Source: Colwellia sp.
GTDB lineage: Bacteria > Pseudomonadota > Gammaproteobacteria > Enterobacterales > Alteromonadaceae
NCBI GenBank assembly: GCA_002733765.1
Contig: NVWU01000015.1
Coordinates: forward strand, 48,919-112,918
Direction: 5' to 3'
Length of the DNA: 64,000 nucleotides
This document shows, piece after piece, positions 17,863 through 29,985 of the stretch. The stretch's first letter is position 1, and each line of letters starts with the position of its first letter. The notes beneath the pieces are model-generated. The model ran no database searches and was not told where the DNA came from. It worked only from the letters and a program-made list of their open reading frames with translations. The position numbers and the translations under genes are program-made.

Positions 17863-18948
17863 ATCATTCGTTGAAGCAGTTGCATCAGCAGCGATTTGGT
17901 CAATAGTACGACCTTCAGGGCCAACAACAGCGATTAAACGCGCTCTTCCTAATATTTCATCTGCCGTAATAGTGCCATCATCATCAGCATCATGACCTAC
18001 TTGAAATAAAGCAATGGCACGAGCGTAATTATCTCTCGGGTTAATATTATTAGTACCCACGGTAGGCACTTGTGCAATTTCAACCGCATTACCTAAGGTT
18101 GCACCAGGAACTTCTTTACCTATACCTAAAGCCACGACTAAATCACAGCCTTCAGAGTCAAGGCCATCACTGATAAGATTTAAAACGGCATTATCAGAAG
18201 TTGAATTACCATTAAAGTCATCTGTTATGTCAACAGCGGTAGCAAAGTTTACTTCGCAACCATCAGTACCGTTACCTCCTGATGGCACGATAGAAATGGC
18301 CGCACCAGCGGTGCCTATAGCAGCATCATCAAACTCCATTGCACCGGTGTCGGTAAATTCAATTTCAGAGCCTGGGTTAGCACTCACTTCAGGGTAACTT
18401 TCATTCATTGCTAGATTAGGTACGAAACCGTCATTCCAAGTAGTTGTACTTTGTACTGACTGTAGCTCTTCTAAGCCAGCTTCTCTTAATGAGCTAAAAA
18501 TTGCAGCAGCGGTCGTAGATGCAGTAGCAGTAACTGTCTCTGCTTGCGCAAAAGTTAATTGACCAAAGAAATCTCTTGTTTCAGTAGACATCAATTGCAT
18601 AGCACCTGCACCGGCAGTTAATACACCATCAACATTTGCTAAGTTATCAAACTGCTCTGGATACTCTCCAACAATAGAGCGGTAATTACGTAATGAGCCT
18701 TCTAAGGTATTTACTGCCGTTGCTGCTGAGGCGTCACGGGCATTTTCACCAGCACCATCATAAGCAACCAGTGCAGCGGTTGATAAGGTAGCTAATAAGG
18801 TGATTACTACTAATAACTCTAGTAAGGTGAAACCTTTTTGTTTCGCTTGTAATTTTTGTGCTTTAGCACGCATAGCATCATCTTTAAGTATTGATACATT
18901 GGCATTTTTGAACTTGGCAATCGCTATTTTTAGTTGATGAACATTCAT
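17857..18948 (-). CDS. Leading prepilin-like protein with an EF-hand calcium loop (probable major pseudopilin)
   Basis: The cleavage site is QKG followed by FTLLELLVVITLLATLSTAALVAY, an archetypal type IV prepilin N-terminus. The globular region is acidic and Ala-rich. Near the C-terminus it contains DADDDGTITADE, a perfect match to the EF-hand loop DxDxDGxIxxxE. Start choice matters. The track start (19008) gives a 59-residue leader without ribosome binding site. ATG 18948, behind GAGAGA, gives 39 residues and is my choice. ATG 18873 would give a typical 14-residue leader (MRAKAQKLQAKQKG) but has only a weak site. First position in the operon and the downstream terminator-like hairpins suggest that this is the abundant subunit. 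At over 300 mature residues it is large for a major pseudopilin. Confidence 0.82.
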   Translation of the reverse strand: MNVHQLKIAIAKFKNANVSILKDDAMRAKAQKLQAKQKGFTLLELLVVITLLATLSTAALVAYDGAGENARDASAATAVNTLEGSLRNYRSIVGEYPEQFDNLANVDGVLTAGAGAMQLMSTETRDFFGQLTFAQAETVTATASTTAAAIFSSLREAGLEELQSVQSTTTWNDGFVPNLAMNESYPEVSANPGSEIEFTDTGAMEFDDAAIGTAGAAISIVPSGGNGTDGCEVNFATAVDITDDFNGNSTSDNAVLNLISDGLDSEGCDLVVALGIGKEVPGATLGNAVEIAQVPTVGTNNINPRDNYARAIALFQVGHDADDDGTITADEILGRARLIAVVGPEGRTIDQIAADATASTNDD

Positions 18949-19066
18949 CTTATTATCTCTCTTTTGGGGGCATGCCTCATCTGTCTCGTACAGACTATTG
19001 GTCATCAATTTTTGTTGTTTTTGTCAGATGTAAACCCACTTCACACTCTGTTTCTTATCTACGATT

Positions 19067-19252
19067 TTATGGTGCATCCACCACAAACCGGTATTGCTTA
19101 CCACAGTGAATGATGACTTCTTTTTGTTTCCGTTTTAGGATATTGACCTCAACTCTAATCTCGCCAAAACCATCGTGCGCTATAATTTCATCTAATAACG
19201 TTAATAGTTTTTCTTTTGCTAAATTGTTGCTGTTTTTTATCGTTGTAGTCAT
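19067..19252 (-). CDS. Small DUF2292-like protein at the head of the filament cluster
   Basis: This gene encodes 61 residues. The C-terminal two-thirds, GFGEIRVEVNILKRKQKEVIIHCGKQYRF, follows the DUF2292 pattern: 'yG-x-I-x-I-x-V-x-x-g-x-x-x-x-I-x-x-x-x-x-x-R'. Proteins of this family are about 55-65 residues and have no known function. A weak AGAGTG lies before the ATG. It reads in the same direction as the pilin cluster, about 120 bases upstream of the likely start of the first pilin gene. It could therefore share the promoter and act in regulation, but nothing in the sequence proves this. It is too short for strong statements; the family match is by eye. Confidence 0.6.
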   Translation of the reverse strand: MTTTIKNSNNLAKEKLLTLLDEIIAHDGFGEIRVEVNILKRKQKEVIIHCGKQYRFVVDAP

Positions 19253-19800
19253 CCAACACTCTTCAAGTTACTGTGCTTTCTTGGAGTGAAATAGTAGCTG
19301 TACAGTCAATAATGACGTTATAGGAAAAATTCCTTTTAGTGACGCAAGGGCAGAGGTTTTAGGATGAAAGCCAATGATTAACGTGGCTTTAATTTGACTA
19401 AAATACTTATATAACAATGTGTTACAAAAATGTTTTTTTGTGCCGTTTAGCTAGTTAATTAGGTTGCTTATCTGCGGATTTAGTTAGTTTTTTTATGAAA
19501 AAATATTGGCTTAATTTCTTGTGTAGTTCAAAAGTATGATGAATATTAATCAAAGGTATAGTGCATAAGAAAAAAGTTGATGCGTATGATTAATTTTATC
19601 AAATAGGTTTGCTGACGAAATTTGCGACAAGTGTTGCACTTTCTTTGCCTGTCTTTATTTGTTTTTAGCAAGTGATTGTTATTTATAGCTATTATTATTT
19701 GGTCTAAATGTTGCTTAGTCGTTGTACTAGTAACGATAGTTGCCATGCTTGTTTGTTGCCTTTGTTTTATCTCGCTCACGTTTTGATTGGAATTTTGTAA
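19253..19800. promoter_or_regulatory. Divergent control region between filament cluster and two-component system (548 bases)
   Basis: This long AT-rich gap must contain promoters for the minus-strand filament cluster and the plus-strand kinase/regulator operon. TTGGAA, a few bases before ATG 19801, is a reasonable ribosome binding site for the kinase gene. The 77-codon minus ORF in the track (19546-19779) has a Lys/Gln/Thr-rich sequence without domain character and I do not accept it as a gene. I could not find a sigma-54 GG-N10-GC element or a clear inverted operator by eye. Confidence 0.5.
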
Positions 19801-21114
19801 ATGAGTATACGCGCACTTATCAATCTTAGAATTATTGCCTCGGTGATATTAATTTTAATATTCAGTGCCCTTATTGCTATTTGGCAGGCGAGAAACTCAG
19901 TAGAAAAAGAGGTACATTCCTCAATTAATTTAGCCGTGCAAATGATTGAGTTTGGCTTTAATCAACTGCCTTCCTCAAGAGTAGAAAATGATGCCTGGTT
20001 ACAAAAAATAGCCACTATGCAGCCAGTAAGGCATTTGCATATTTCTATTGCAGATAATAATAGCGAGCGAAAAAATAATCTTCAGGCTCTTTATCTAGAT
20101 GATGAGACAAATACCACACCATACTGGTTTATTAAGGCTGTTACGGTGGATTTTTTTACTCATAATTATGATATTAAAAGTGCCGATGGTTCAATAAAAA
20201 CCATTTTTATTACTGCCAACCCGATGGATGAAATTAGTGAGGCATGGGGAGAAACTAAAGCTTTTTTTTGGTCTATTGTGCTAATGCTTTTAATTATGTT
20301 TTTTACCGTTAACCTTGTTTTTAATTCTATGTTGCAGGCTGTGAAAGCTATTTTGTCTGGTCTTCGTCAAGTTGAAACCGGTCATTTTGATCATGTGTTG
20401 CCTCACTTTAAAATCAGTGAGTTTGATGCGATTGCGAGAGAAATTAATGGCATGTCGCTAGCATTAAAAACAGCGCAACAAAATAACCAAGCTTTGGCTC
20501 GCCATACTATGCAAATTCAAGAAACAGAAAGACAAAATATGTCTCGTGAATTACATGATGAAATGGGGCAATCGTTAACGGCAATTAAGGCGATGGCAGT
20601 AACATGCCAGCAAGTCGATACTGATGTTAAAGCAGTGACAAGCTCTATTGTTGATATTTGTGATCATTTATCAGTGATTGTCCGCTCAATGATGAGAACA
20701 TTGCATCCACTTAGTTTAACTGAGCTTGGTTTAGGGGCAACACTGTCTGAGCTGGTGAGAGAATGGCAGCGATGTAGCACAGATCTCCAGTTCGACTTAA
20801 ATTATGATGACGAGTTAGAAAAACTGAGTCATGATATTACCATTCATGTCTATCGAATTGTTCAGGAGTGTTTAACCAATGTTGTTCGACATGCAAATGC
20901 TTCTGAGGTAGCTATTTTAGTGGTTAAACGTGGTTATCAAGTATGGATTACCGTATCGGACAATGGCCAAGGAAAGCAATTAAATTCTCCCGGTTTTGGT
21001 TTGTTAGGAATGCGCGAAAGAGCAGAAAATTTAGGGGGCACATTTGAATTTGAGTCGGTCCTAAATGATGGTGTTAATGTTGTTGTACAATTACCTTACT
21101 GGGAAGATAACTAA
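19801..21114 (+). CDS. NarX/UhpB-type sensor histidine kinase (HisKA_3)
   Basis: This 437-residue membrane kinase has TM1 at about 8-28 (LRIIASVILILIFSALIAIW) and a periplasmic sensor of about 120 residues. TM2 lies at about 150-172 (SIVLMLLIMFFTVNLVF), followed by a HAMP linker and the HisKA_3 dimerisation box with the phosphorylated histidine in MSRELHDEMGQSLT. The C-terminal HATPase_c domain has the N-box IVQECLTNVVRHANA and the G-boxes DNGQG and GFGLLGMRERAENLGG. Its partner regulator starts in the stop codon of this gene. The short periplasmic domain has no family I recognise, so the signal is unknown. Divergence from the filament cluster suggests, but does not prove, that it controls that cluster. 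Confidence 0.88.
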   Translation: MSIRALINLRIIASVILILIFSALIAIWQARNSVEKEVHSSINLAVQMIEFGFNQLPSSRVENDAWLQKIATMQPVRHLHISIADNNSERKNNLQALYLDDETNTTPYWFIKAVTVDFFTHNYDIKSADGSIKTIFITANPMDEISEAWGETKAFFWSIVLMLLIMFFTVNLVFNSMLQAVKAILSGLRQVETGHFDHVLPHFKISEFDAIAREINGMSLALKTAQQNNQALARHTMQIQETERQNMSRELHDEMGQSLTAIKAMAVTCQQVDTDVKAVTSSIVDICDHLSVIVRSMMRTLHPLSLTELGLGATLSELVREWQRCSTDLQFDLNYDDELEKLSHDITIHVYRIVQECLTNVVRHANASEVAILVVKRGYQVWITVSDNGQGKQLNSPGFGLLGMRERAENLGGTFEFESVLNDGVNVVVQLPYWEDN

Positions 21115-21761
21115 TGAAAACAGACAAAATAAAAGTCTTATTAGTTGATGATCACGCGGTTGTTAGAGCTGGTTTTAGAATGTTATTAGCTTCTCAAGAT
21201 TTTATTGGTGATATTGTTGATATTGAGCGAGGTGAACTTGCCACCAAAGAATATCAACGCTTTCAGCCAGACGTGGTAGTGATGGATTTATCTATGCCTG
21301 GCATTGGTGGCTTAGAAACTATTCGTCGTCTTTATAAATATGATGCCAAGATACTTATTTTAGTTTACAGCATTCATGATGAAACAATTTATGTTGAACG
21401 TGCTTTAGAGGCGGGCGCAAAAGGCTATGTTAGTAAAAATAGTGCTGCAGAAGTACTAGCGACAGCTGTTGCAGTTATCGCGAGTGGTAAGCGTTATATT
21501 GAACAAGGTTTATTACCTGAATTAAATGATGTACGCTTCAGCGAAACTAACAACTCGGACCATACGCTCAATGTATTATCACCCCGAGAATTTGATGTGT
21601 TTCGCTTATTATCAAAGGGTCTAAACGCGCATAATATTGCTAATGAGCTTAGCCTTAGTTATAAAACAATTTGCAATTATAATACTCAAATTAAAAATAA
21701 ATTAAATGCCAATACATCAGCTGATCTTGCTCATATTGCTATGGTACATAACATTATTTAA
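21114..21761 (+). CDS. NarL/FixJ-family response regulator
   Basis: The receiver domain (1-120) has the acidic pair in VDDHAVVR, the phosphorylated Asp in VVMDLSMPG and the conserved Lys in GYVSKNSA. After a linker, the LuxR-type helix-turn-helix (about 152-210) reads LSPREFDVFRLLSKG then NIANELSLSYKTICNY. The size (215 residues) and architecture are those of UvrY/UhpA-type regulators. The ATG overlaps the TAA of the kinase gene by one base, so the two are translationally coupled. It probably binds the divergent region upstream of the kinase and the filament genes. The Thr/Ser switch position is occupied by Ser (LVYSIHD), which is tolerated. Confidence 0.9.
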   Translation: MKTDKIKVLLVDDHAVVRAGFRMLLASQDFIGDIVDIERGELATKEYQRFQPDVVVMDLSMPGIGGLETIRRLYKYDAKILILVYSIHDETIYVERALEAGAKGYVSKNSAAEVLATAVAVIASGKRYIEQGLLPELNDVRFSETNNSDHTLNVLSPREFDVFRLLSKGLNAHNIANELSLSYKTICNYNTQIKNKLNANTSADLAHIAMVHNII

Positions 21762-21830
21762 TGGCAAGTAAACTAAAGGCTCTATTTGCCTAGCTTTCAA
21801 TTAGCTTTTTAGTTAGTAGTTATGAAGTAG

Positions 21831-23015
21831 CTAGCTACTTGCTACGCGTGTTTCCATCCCTATCCTTGGCTTATCAGGGATAAGCATTGCCAATGATAAA
21901 GAGCACAATGCAAACCCAGCACCGATGTAAAATACCCATGTAGGTTTGATAATCCATAACATTCCTAACAATGCTGGAATAATAACAGCCGCAATATGAT
22001 TAATTGAAAAGCTTACGCCGGCACTGGCAGCAATGTCTTCAGGCTGTGCAATTTTTTGAAAATAGGTTTTAATTGCGATAGCTAAAGCAAAGAATAAATG
22101 ATCGATAACGTATAATGCTGCCGCCATTGTTGAGTTTTCTACCAAACCATAGCTGATAAAAATGATCACTAAGCCAATATACTCAAATCGTAATACTGTT
22201 CGTTCACCGACTTTTCCTATTAAGAGGCCTATTTTTGCAGCAAATAACCAGTTAAACAGATAGTTAATCAAAAATAATGCGCTAATATCAGCAACACTAT
22301 AATGAAATTTTTCAACCATTAAAAAACCAGCAAATACGACAAATATTTGCCGGCGCGCACCACTAAAAAAGGTTAGCGCATAAAATAGCCAATATTGTTT
22401 TTTTAAAATTAGTTTCTTTGTTTGCGGTGTTTTTTCGGGGAAATGTTTAAATGACAGTGCCAACACTAAGGTGAATACTAAGCCGATAATACCAAACAGT
22501 GCGTAAGTAGCTTGATAGCCCCATGAAAACTGCGTCATTAAAACCCATATACTCGAAAATGCTAATAGAGAGGCTATTGCTTTTATTGATAACATTCGAC
22601 CCATAAAGTGTGCGGTTTTATCTTTATCAATCCACTGTAATGTTAACGACTGGCTTAATGTTTCAAAGTAATGGAAACCGACTGACATTAGCATTGTGGT
22701 TAAGTATAAACCGATTACGCTGGGGAAAAACCCGGTAAGGAAAACACCTACACTAGTAATAGCGAGAGAAATTAGTGCAAGACGTTGTTCTTTTATAAAC
22801 AACAACGCATAGATAACGGTAAAAGCTAAAAAGCCGGGGATTTCTCGTAAGCTTTGTAATATGCCAATTTCTATACCAGTAAAACTGGCTTTTTCAATAA
22901 CAAAATTATTGAGTAATACCATCCACACTGAGAAAACTAATGGCATAGTGAAAGCCATAGCCAATAATAAATGTTCGGGTTGGTTGTAGCGTTTTAAAAA
23001 TTGCTTAATGAACAT
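21831..23015 (-). CDS. Major facilitator superfamily transporter
   Basis: This protein of 394 residues has about twelve hydrophobic segments, for example LLLAMAFTMPLVFSVWMVLL, GLYLTTMLMSVGFHYF and FYIGAGFALCSLSLAMLI. There is a charged cytoplasmic loop in the middle (KHFPEKTPQTKKLILKKQ), the twelve-helix plan of MFS carriers. No substrate-specific motif is evident, so the cargo is unknown. It converges on the response regulator gene with a 69-base gap and is followed upstream by nhaD in the same direction at 131 bases, so it may have its own promoter. The C-terminus is short and polar. Confidence 0.8.
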   Translation of the reverse strand: MFIKQFLKRYNQPEHLLLAMAFTMPLVFSVWMVLLNNFVIEKASFTGIEIGILQSLREIPGFLAFTVIYALLFIKEQRLALISLAITSVGVFLTGFFPSVIGLYLTTMLMSVGFHYFETLSQSLTLQWIDKDKTAHFMGRMLSIKAIASLLAFSSIWVLMTQFSWGYQATYALFGIIGLVFTLVLALSFKHFPEKTPQTKKLILKKQYWLFYALTFFSGARRQIFVVFAGFLMVEKFHYSVADISALFLINYLFNWLFAAKIGLLIGKVGERTVLRFEYIGLVIIFISYGLVENSTMAAALYVIDHLFFALAIAIKTYFQKIAQPEDIAASAGVSFSINHIAAVIIPALLGMLWIIKPTWVFYIGAGFALCSLSLAMLIPDKPRIGMETRVASS

Positions 23016-23146
23016 AAAAAGAACTTATTTAAAGTAGTTTACGTGGATGTAAGTAGTGAAAAAATTTTATATATTTTAACATTAATTACAGTAAAATCGC
23101 CCCACTTTTTATCGCGGGGAAATAATTTTAATTACTTTTAATGACC

Positions 23147-24391
23147 TTAGCCAAGGTACCAGTTAGCAGAAAAATATACGCCAAGGTAACCGACAGTGTA
23201 TGCGATGGTCAAATAACCTATATTGCGTAAATAACTGATAAAATTTAATTCATTAATTTTACTCATGGCGATGATACCTGCAGCTGAGCCAATAACTAAA
23301 ATAGAGCCACCAACACCAGTGGCATAAGTGAGCATTAGCCATTCAGTAACTTTCATTTCTACATCCGCTTTTAATAAGGCCGCGGTTAATGGCACATTAT
23401 CAATAATCGAAGACATAAAGCCAACGATATAGTTTACTTGCATTGGTGGTAAATACTGGTAAAGCTCAGTAAAACCACTTAATACGCCAATTTCTTTTAA
23501 AATACCGACTAGCAACAGCACACCTAAAAAGAATAATAAAGCATCATATTCAACTTCTCTGATATAATTTAAAACGTCTTTATTGTTTTTATTTGGCAAT
23601 ATATGGGCGACTAAAAACATTACCGACAGGCCGAATAAAAAGCTCAATACAGGGGGGATTTGAAACATTACATTGGCTAATAAAGTCCCTGATATTGTCA
23701 TCACAAAAATTAGGGCAATGATAATGTCAGCGCTCTCTATTTTAAAACGCGTTTGCGTTAGTTGTACTGTGCCTGAAAGTTTAATAGATAATAAACTTGC
23801 TAGAGTTAATACCCCTAAAAATGATGGAACTACTAGAATTAGCAAGTTGCTTATAGTGACCTTACCCTCGAGAAAAATCATTAAGGTGGTGACATCACCG
23901 GTAATTAATGACACGCCACCACTGTTTACCGCAAAAATAATAAGTGTTGCATATTTGAGTCGTTTTTTTATTTCAATCTGCAAATTCATTATTACAGTTA
24001 TCGATACTAATGTTGCGGTGACATTGTCGGCAAAAGAAGAAAAAATAAAGGCAAAAATGGCAATAACAAACATTAAACCGCGCTCAGATATTTTTTCAGG
24101 CAATATCCGTTGCACTAAGGCCGATATAAAACCTTTGCTATTTAAATAGGCGACAAAGGTCATTGCTGACATTAAAAATAGCCATAGCGTCGCAATTTCG
24201 AGTAAGTTTTCGTTTAATTGATGATTAGTTTCTATCGCACTGTTGTGATTAATAGGGAAAATAAAAGCTAATATCCAGCAAAGCGTTCCAAAAAACAAGG
24301 TGGTTTTTGCTTTGTTGATATGAATTAAATCTTCAGTGATTATCATAATAAAACTGATAACCACCAATAGTAAAATAATGTTATTGATCAT
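23147..24391 (-). CDS. nhaD: NhaD-family sodium:proton antiporter
   Basis: NhaD exchanges cytoplasmic Na+ (or Li+) for protons and is common in marine and alkaliphilic gammaproteobacteria. The 414-residue protein has about twelve helices and the family's landmark segments: SSFADNVTATLVSITVIMN, VNSGGVSLITGDVTTLMI and SSIIDNVPLTAAL. The paired aspartate-asparagine (DN) motifs are thought to form the ion site in this ArsB/NhaD superfamily. The length is typical. It reads away from the fad region. No regulator is adjacent. Symbol given from these motifs; the broader ion-transporter superfamily is certain, the NhaD subfamily likely. Confidence 0.83.
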   Translation of the reverse strand: MINNIILLLVVISFIMIITEDLIHINKAKTTLFFGTLCWILAFIFPINHNSAIETNHQLNENLLEIATLWLFLMSAMTFVAYLNSKGFISALVQRILPEKISERGLMFVIAIFAFIFSSFADNVTATLVSITVIMNLQIEIKKRLKYATLIIFAVNSGGVSLITGDVTTLMIFLEGKVTISNLLILVVPSFLGVLTLASLLSIKLSGTVQLTQTRFKIESADIIIALIFVMTISGTLLANVMFQIPPVLSFLFGLSVMFLVAHILPNKNNKDVLNYIREVEYDALLFFLGVLLLVGILKEIGVLSGFTELYQYLPPMQVNYIVGFMSSIIDNVPLTAALLKADVEMKVTEWLMLTYATGVGGSILVIGSAAGIIAMSKINELNFISYLRNIGYLTIAYTVGYLGVYFSANWYLG

Positions 24392-24548
24392 AATAAATAC
24401 TGTTTAGTTAAGGTGTTTAAAAAGGAGATGGGGAGTTTTTCTGTACAATATTTAACATACGCAGCTGAAAAGACGCGTACAACTACACCCAATGTTTGCA
24501 CAATTAGATTGAGCTTAGTGAAGAGTAGCTAAGATAATGATACAGAAA

Positions 24549-24860
24549 CTAACAAGTGGAAAATAAGGGTGGATCTCTATTAGATAACGACTTTCGGGTG
24601 ATTTTTTGTTGAAAGTGTTCACTATTTTCTCTGGGGATATAAACTTGAATGCTCGCTAAAAATGGCGGGGCATTCTCAATAGTAGACGGGCTGTGAGAGT
24701 CATCAGTTAAGTTTAGTTCACAATTATAGTCATTAACTAAAGAGTTATTATGAGCGTAAGCAATAGTCACTGAAGTACTATAGATGCAAAAAAATAATAG
24801 CAAAGAATATAGTATTCCTTGGGCTAACTTTTGTTTTTCTTGCAATCTGGTTAAGCGCAT
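24549..24860 (-). CDS. Small secreted hypothetical protein
   Basis: The ORF encodes 103 residues with a convincing signal peptide (ILYSLLLFFCIYSTSVTIAYA, cut before HNNS). A short acidic/polar mature part ending in RDPPLFSTC follows. Small exported proteins with a PP-containing tail are often found near transport genes in this group, but I do not recognise a family. No clear Shine-Dalgarno precedes the ATG, so expression is uncertain. The gene lies between nhaD (same strand, 157-base gap) and the fadB upstream region. It contains two cysteines in the mature part that could pair. Confidence 0.5.
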   Translation of the reverse strand: MRLTRLQEKQKLAQGILYSLLLFFCIYSTSVTIAYAHNNSLVNDYNCELNLTDDSHSPSTIENAPPFLASIQVYIPRENSEHFQQKITRKSLSNRDPPLFSTC

Positions 24861-25261
24861 ATGATTAAAGGACTATTTTGTAGGTAAAATAAATTTTATC
24901 GCTTGTTTTGCTCTTAATCGCTAAACAATAATCAAGATAATTATAAACGTAAGTAAACTGATTGTCTTGGCTTGTGCAGATATAATTACTTATTTTCATT
25001 ATGCACTTTCAGAATGAAAATTAATTTTAAGCCAATTTAAAACTGCCAACTCCGGATTAATACAGTCAATTTAAACGGCTGTTTTAAAAGTTATTGCAAT
25101 TCCCTTTTTTTCAAGGCACACTCAGTCGCCTATTGCTTAATAGTTTAAGATAAGTAATATGAGAACACTCTATTATTCAGATAGCACTTTAATCTATTTG
25201 GCTATATAAAAATTAAATCATCAATATATCAACACCACATTTTAGGTGAAGGAGACAACGT
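24861..25261. promoter_or_regulatory. Upstream region of fadBA (about 400 bases)
   Basis: This AT-rich region is between divergent genes and contains the fadBA promoter. GGTGAAGGAG just before ATG 25262 is a strong ribosome binding site. Fatty-acid responsive repressors (FadR or PsrA) control fad operons in related bacteria, but I could not find an operator that I would defend by eye. No ORF or RNA gene is visible. Confidence 0.4.
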
Positions 25262-28605
<3,344 letters not shown>

Positions 28606-28733
28606 TCTTTTTGCTGAAATTCTTTATTAACATCGTTGAAAGTACTCATTGACTAACGTCAACTCCGTGCTTTCGTCTTGTTACTAAAGTTTTCATCGGC
28701 AATATTAAAACTCTTTTATCAGCAGTTTAATAA

Positions 28734-28761
28734 TAAAAAACCAGCATTTGCTGGTTTTTTT
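28734..28761. terminator. Bidirectional intrinsic terminator between fadA and ppaC
   Basis: AAAAAACCAGCA-TT-TGCTGGTTTTTTT is a near-perfect hairpin with an A-run on the left and a T-run on the right. It can therefore stop transcription of fadA (plus) and of ppaC (minus), whose 3' ends face each other here. Confidence 0.88.
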
Positions 28762-28787
28762 GTAACTGTAATAACTACAATGAGTGA

Positions 28788-29708
28788 TTAAGCAAAAACG
28801 CCTTGTAAAGGTGGTACAACTTGTTTCTTACGGCTAAGAACACCATCAAGCCATACTTTACCGTCGGTAGTTGCTTTACCAAAAGCCTCCAGTGATAGGT
28901 TGTCATTGTCACTTACTACGAGAAGTTCAGAGCCTTCTTTCATAATATCAGTTAATAACAATAAGACTGTGTGGCGTTCACCTTCCACTTTTAATTTTGC
29001 AATATCAGCTTCTAAATCAGCTTTCATCTCATCAAAAATAGCTAAATCGATGACTTCTAATTGGCCTATGCCAACAAGATTGCCGTTCATGTTGAAATCT
29101 TTAAAATCACGCAAGACTAAATCACGTACAGGTGTGCCTTCAACGGCTGATTTTACTTTGAACATATCCATGCCCAACTCAGCAGGGTTTTCAATGCCAG
29201 CAATTTCAGCTAGCGCTTCAACACATTTGATATCGGCAGTAGTACAAGTTGGTGATTTAAAAATAACAGTGTCGCTTAAAATAGCGCACATCATGGCACC
29301 AGCGATGTTTTTAGGAATTTCAACATTATGAAAGTCATACATCATTTTAATAATAGTATTAGTACAGCCGACAGGGCGCACCCATATTTCTAGGGGAGTA
29401 GACGTGGTGATATCGCCTAATTTATGGTGATCTATAATGCCTAGAATAGTCGCGTCGTCAATATCGTCTGGGCCTTGAGTACGCTCAGAGTGATCAACAA
29501 TATAAAGACTTTCGCCGGCGTAGCTAGTTTTCAACTCAGGTTGCTCAAAACCAAACTTGTCTAAAATAAATAAAGTTTCAGGGGTCAACTCACCTAAACG
29601 CGCAGGAACAGTTTCCTCGCCTAAAGTAGTTTTTAAATATGATAATGCAATAGCTGAACAGATAGAGTCTGAATCTGGAATTTTGTGACCAACAACATAA
29701 TTTGGCAT
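28788..29708 (-). CDS. ppaC: Manganese-dependent inorganic pyrophosphatase (family II, DHH superfamily)
   Basis: This enzyme hydrolyses pyrophosphate to phosphate in the cytoplasm, with Mn2+ as preferred metal. The DHH signature residues are seen in VGHKIPDSDSICSAIA (His and two Asp ligands), YIVDHSERTQ and GIIDHHKLGDI. The C-terminal DHHA2 domain ends with VWLDGVLSRKKQVVPPL, where the SRKKQ motif contacts the substrate. Length (306) is right for family II. AGGAGAG precedes the start codon closely. It stands alone, converging on fadA. Such enzymes are frequent in marine Vibrionales and Alteromonadales. Confidence 0.95.
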   Translation of the reverse strand: MPNYVVGHKIPDSDSICSAIALSYLKTTLGEETVPARLGELTPETLFILDKFGFEQPELKTSYAGESLYIVDHSERTQGPDDIDDATILGIIDHHKLGDITTSTPLEIWVRPVGCTNTIIKMMYDFHNVEIPKNIAGAMMCAILSDTVIFKSPTCTTADIKCVEALAEIAGIENPAELGMDMFKVKSAVEGTPVRDLVLRDFKDFNMNGNLVGIGQLEVIDLAIFDEMKADLEADIAKLKVEGERHTVLLLLTDIMKEGSELLVVSDNDNLSLEAFGKATTDGKVWLDGVLSRKKQVVPPLQGVFA

Positions 29709-29985
29709 AAGTAGTACTCTCCTTTAATTTATTACTATTCTACCAAACTCTTTATAGCTTGGGTATATAGCAAAAAGTCTAGTTAATACCGTTATTTAGT
29801 TGAAATAAGTTTAATGGAAGCTAACTGCTTGTTAGCTAATAAGAAAGCGTTAATGTTTTAAGTAAATAGAAATAAAACGTTGTTTTTAAATTATGAGAAA
29901 ATCATTTTTTTGCACTAGGATTAAAGGTGTGCAAGTGATTTCTAGTTTCAATTTAATCCTGAGATATAAAATAGGAGAAAATGAT

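Noticed and set aside
6162-19252. Calling the cluster a standard type II secretion system
   Set aside because: There is no separate gspC with PDZ or HR plan, no GspK/GspI/GspJ set and no GspN/O; PilO- and PilP-like proteins are present instead, and the gene order differs.
6162-19252. Calling the cluster the MSHA pilus locus
   Set aside because: MshM (AAA ATPase), MshN (TPR protein), MshQ and the typical MshA/MshB pilins are not seen.
19546-19779. 77-codon minus-strand ORF in the divergent control region
   Set aside because: Polar low-complexity sequence without start signals; it occupies the region needed for the kinase promoter.
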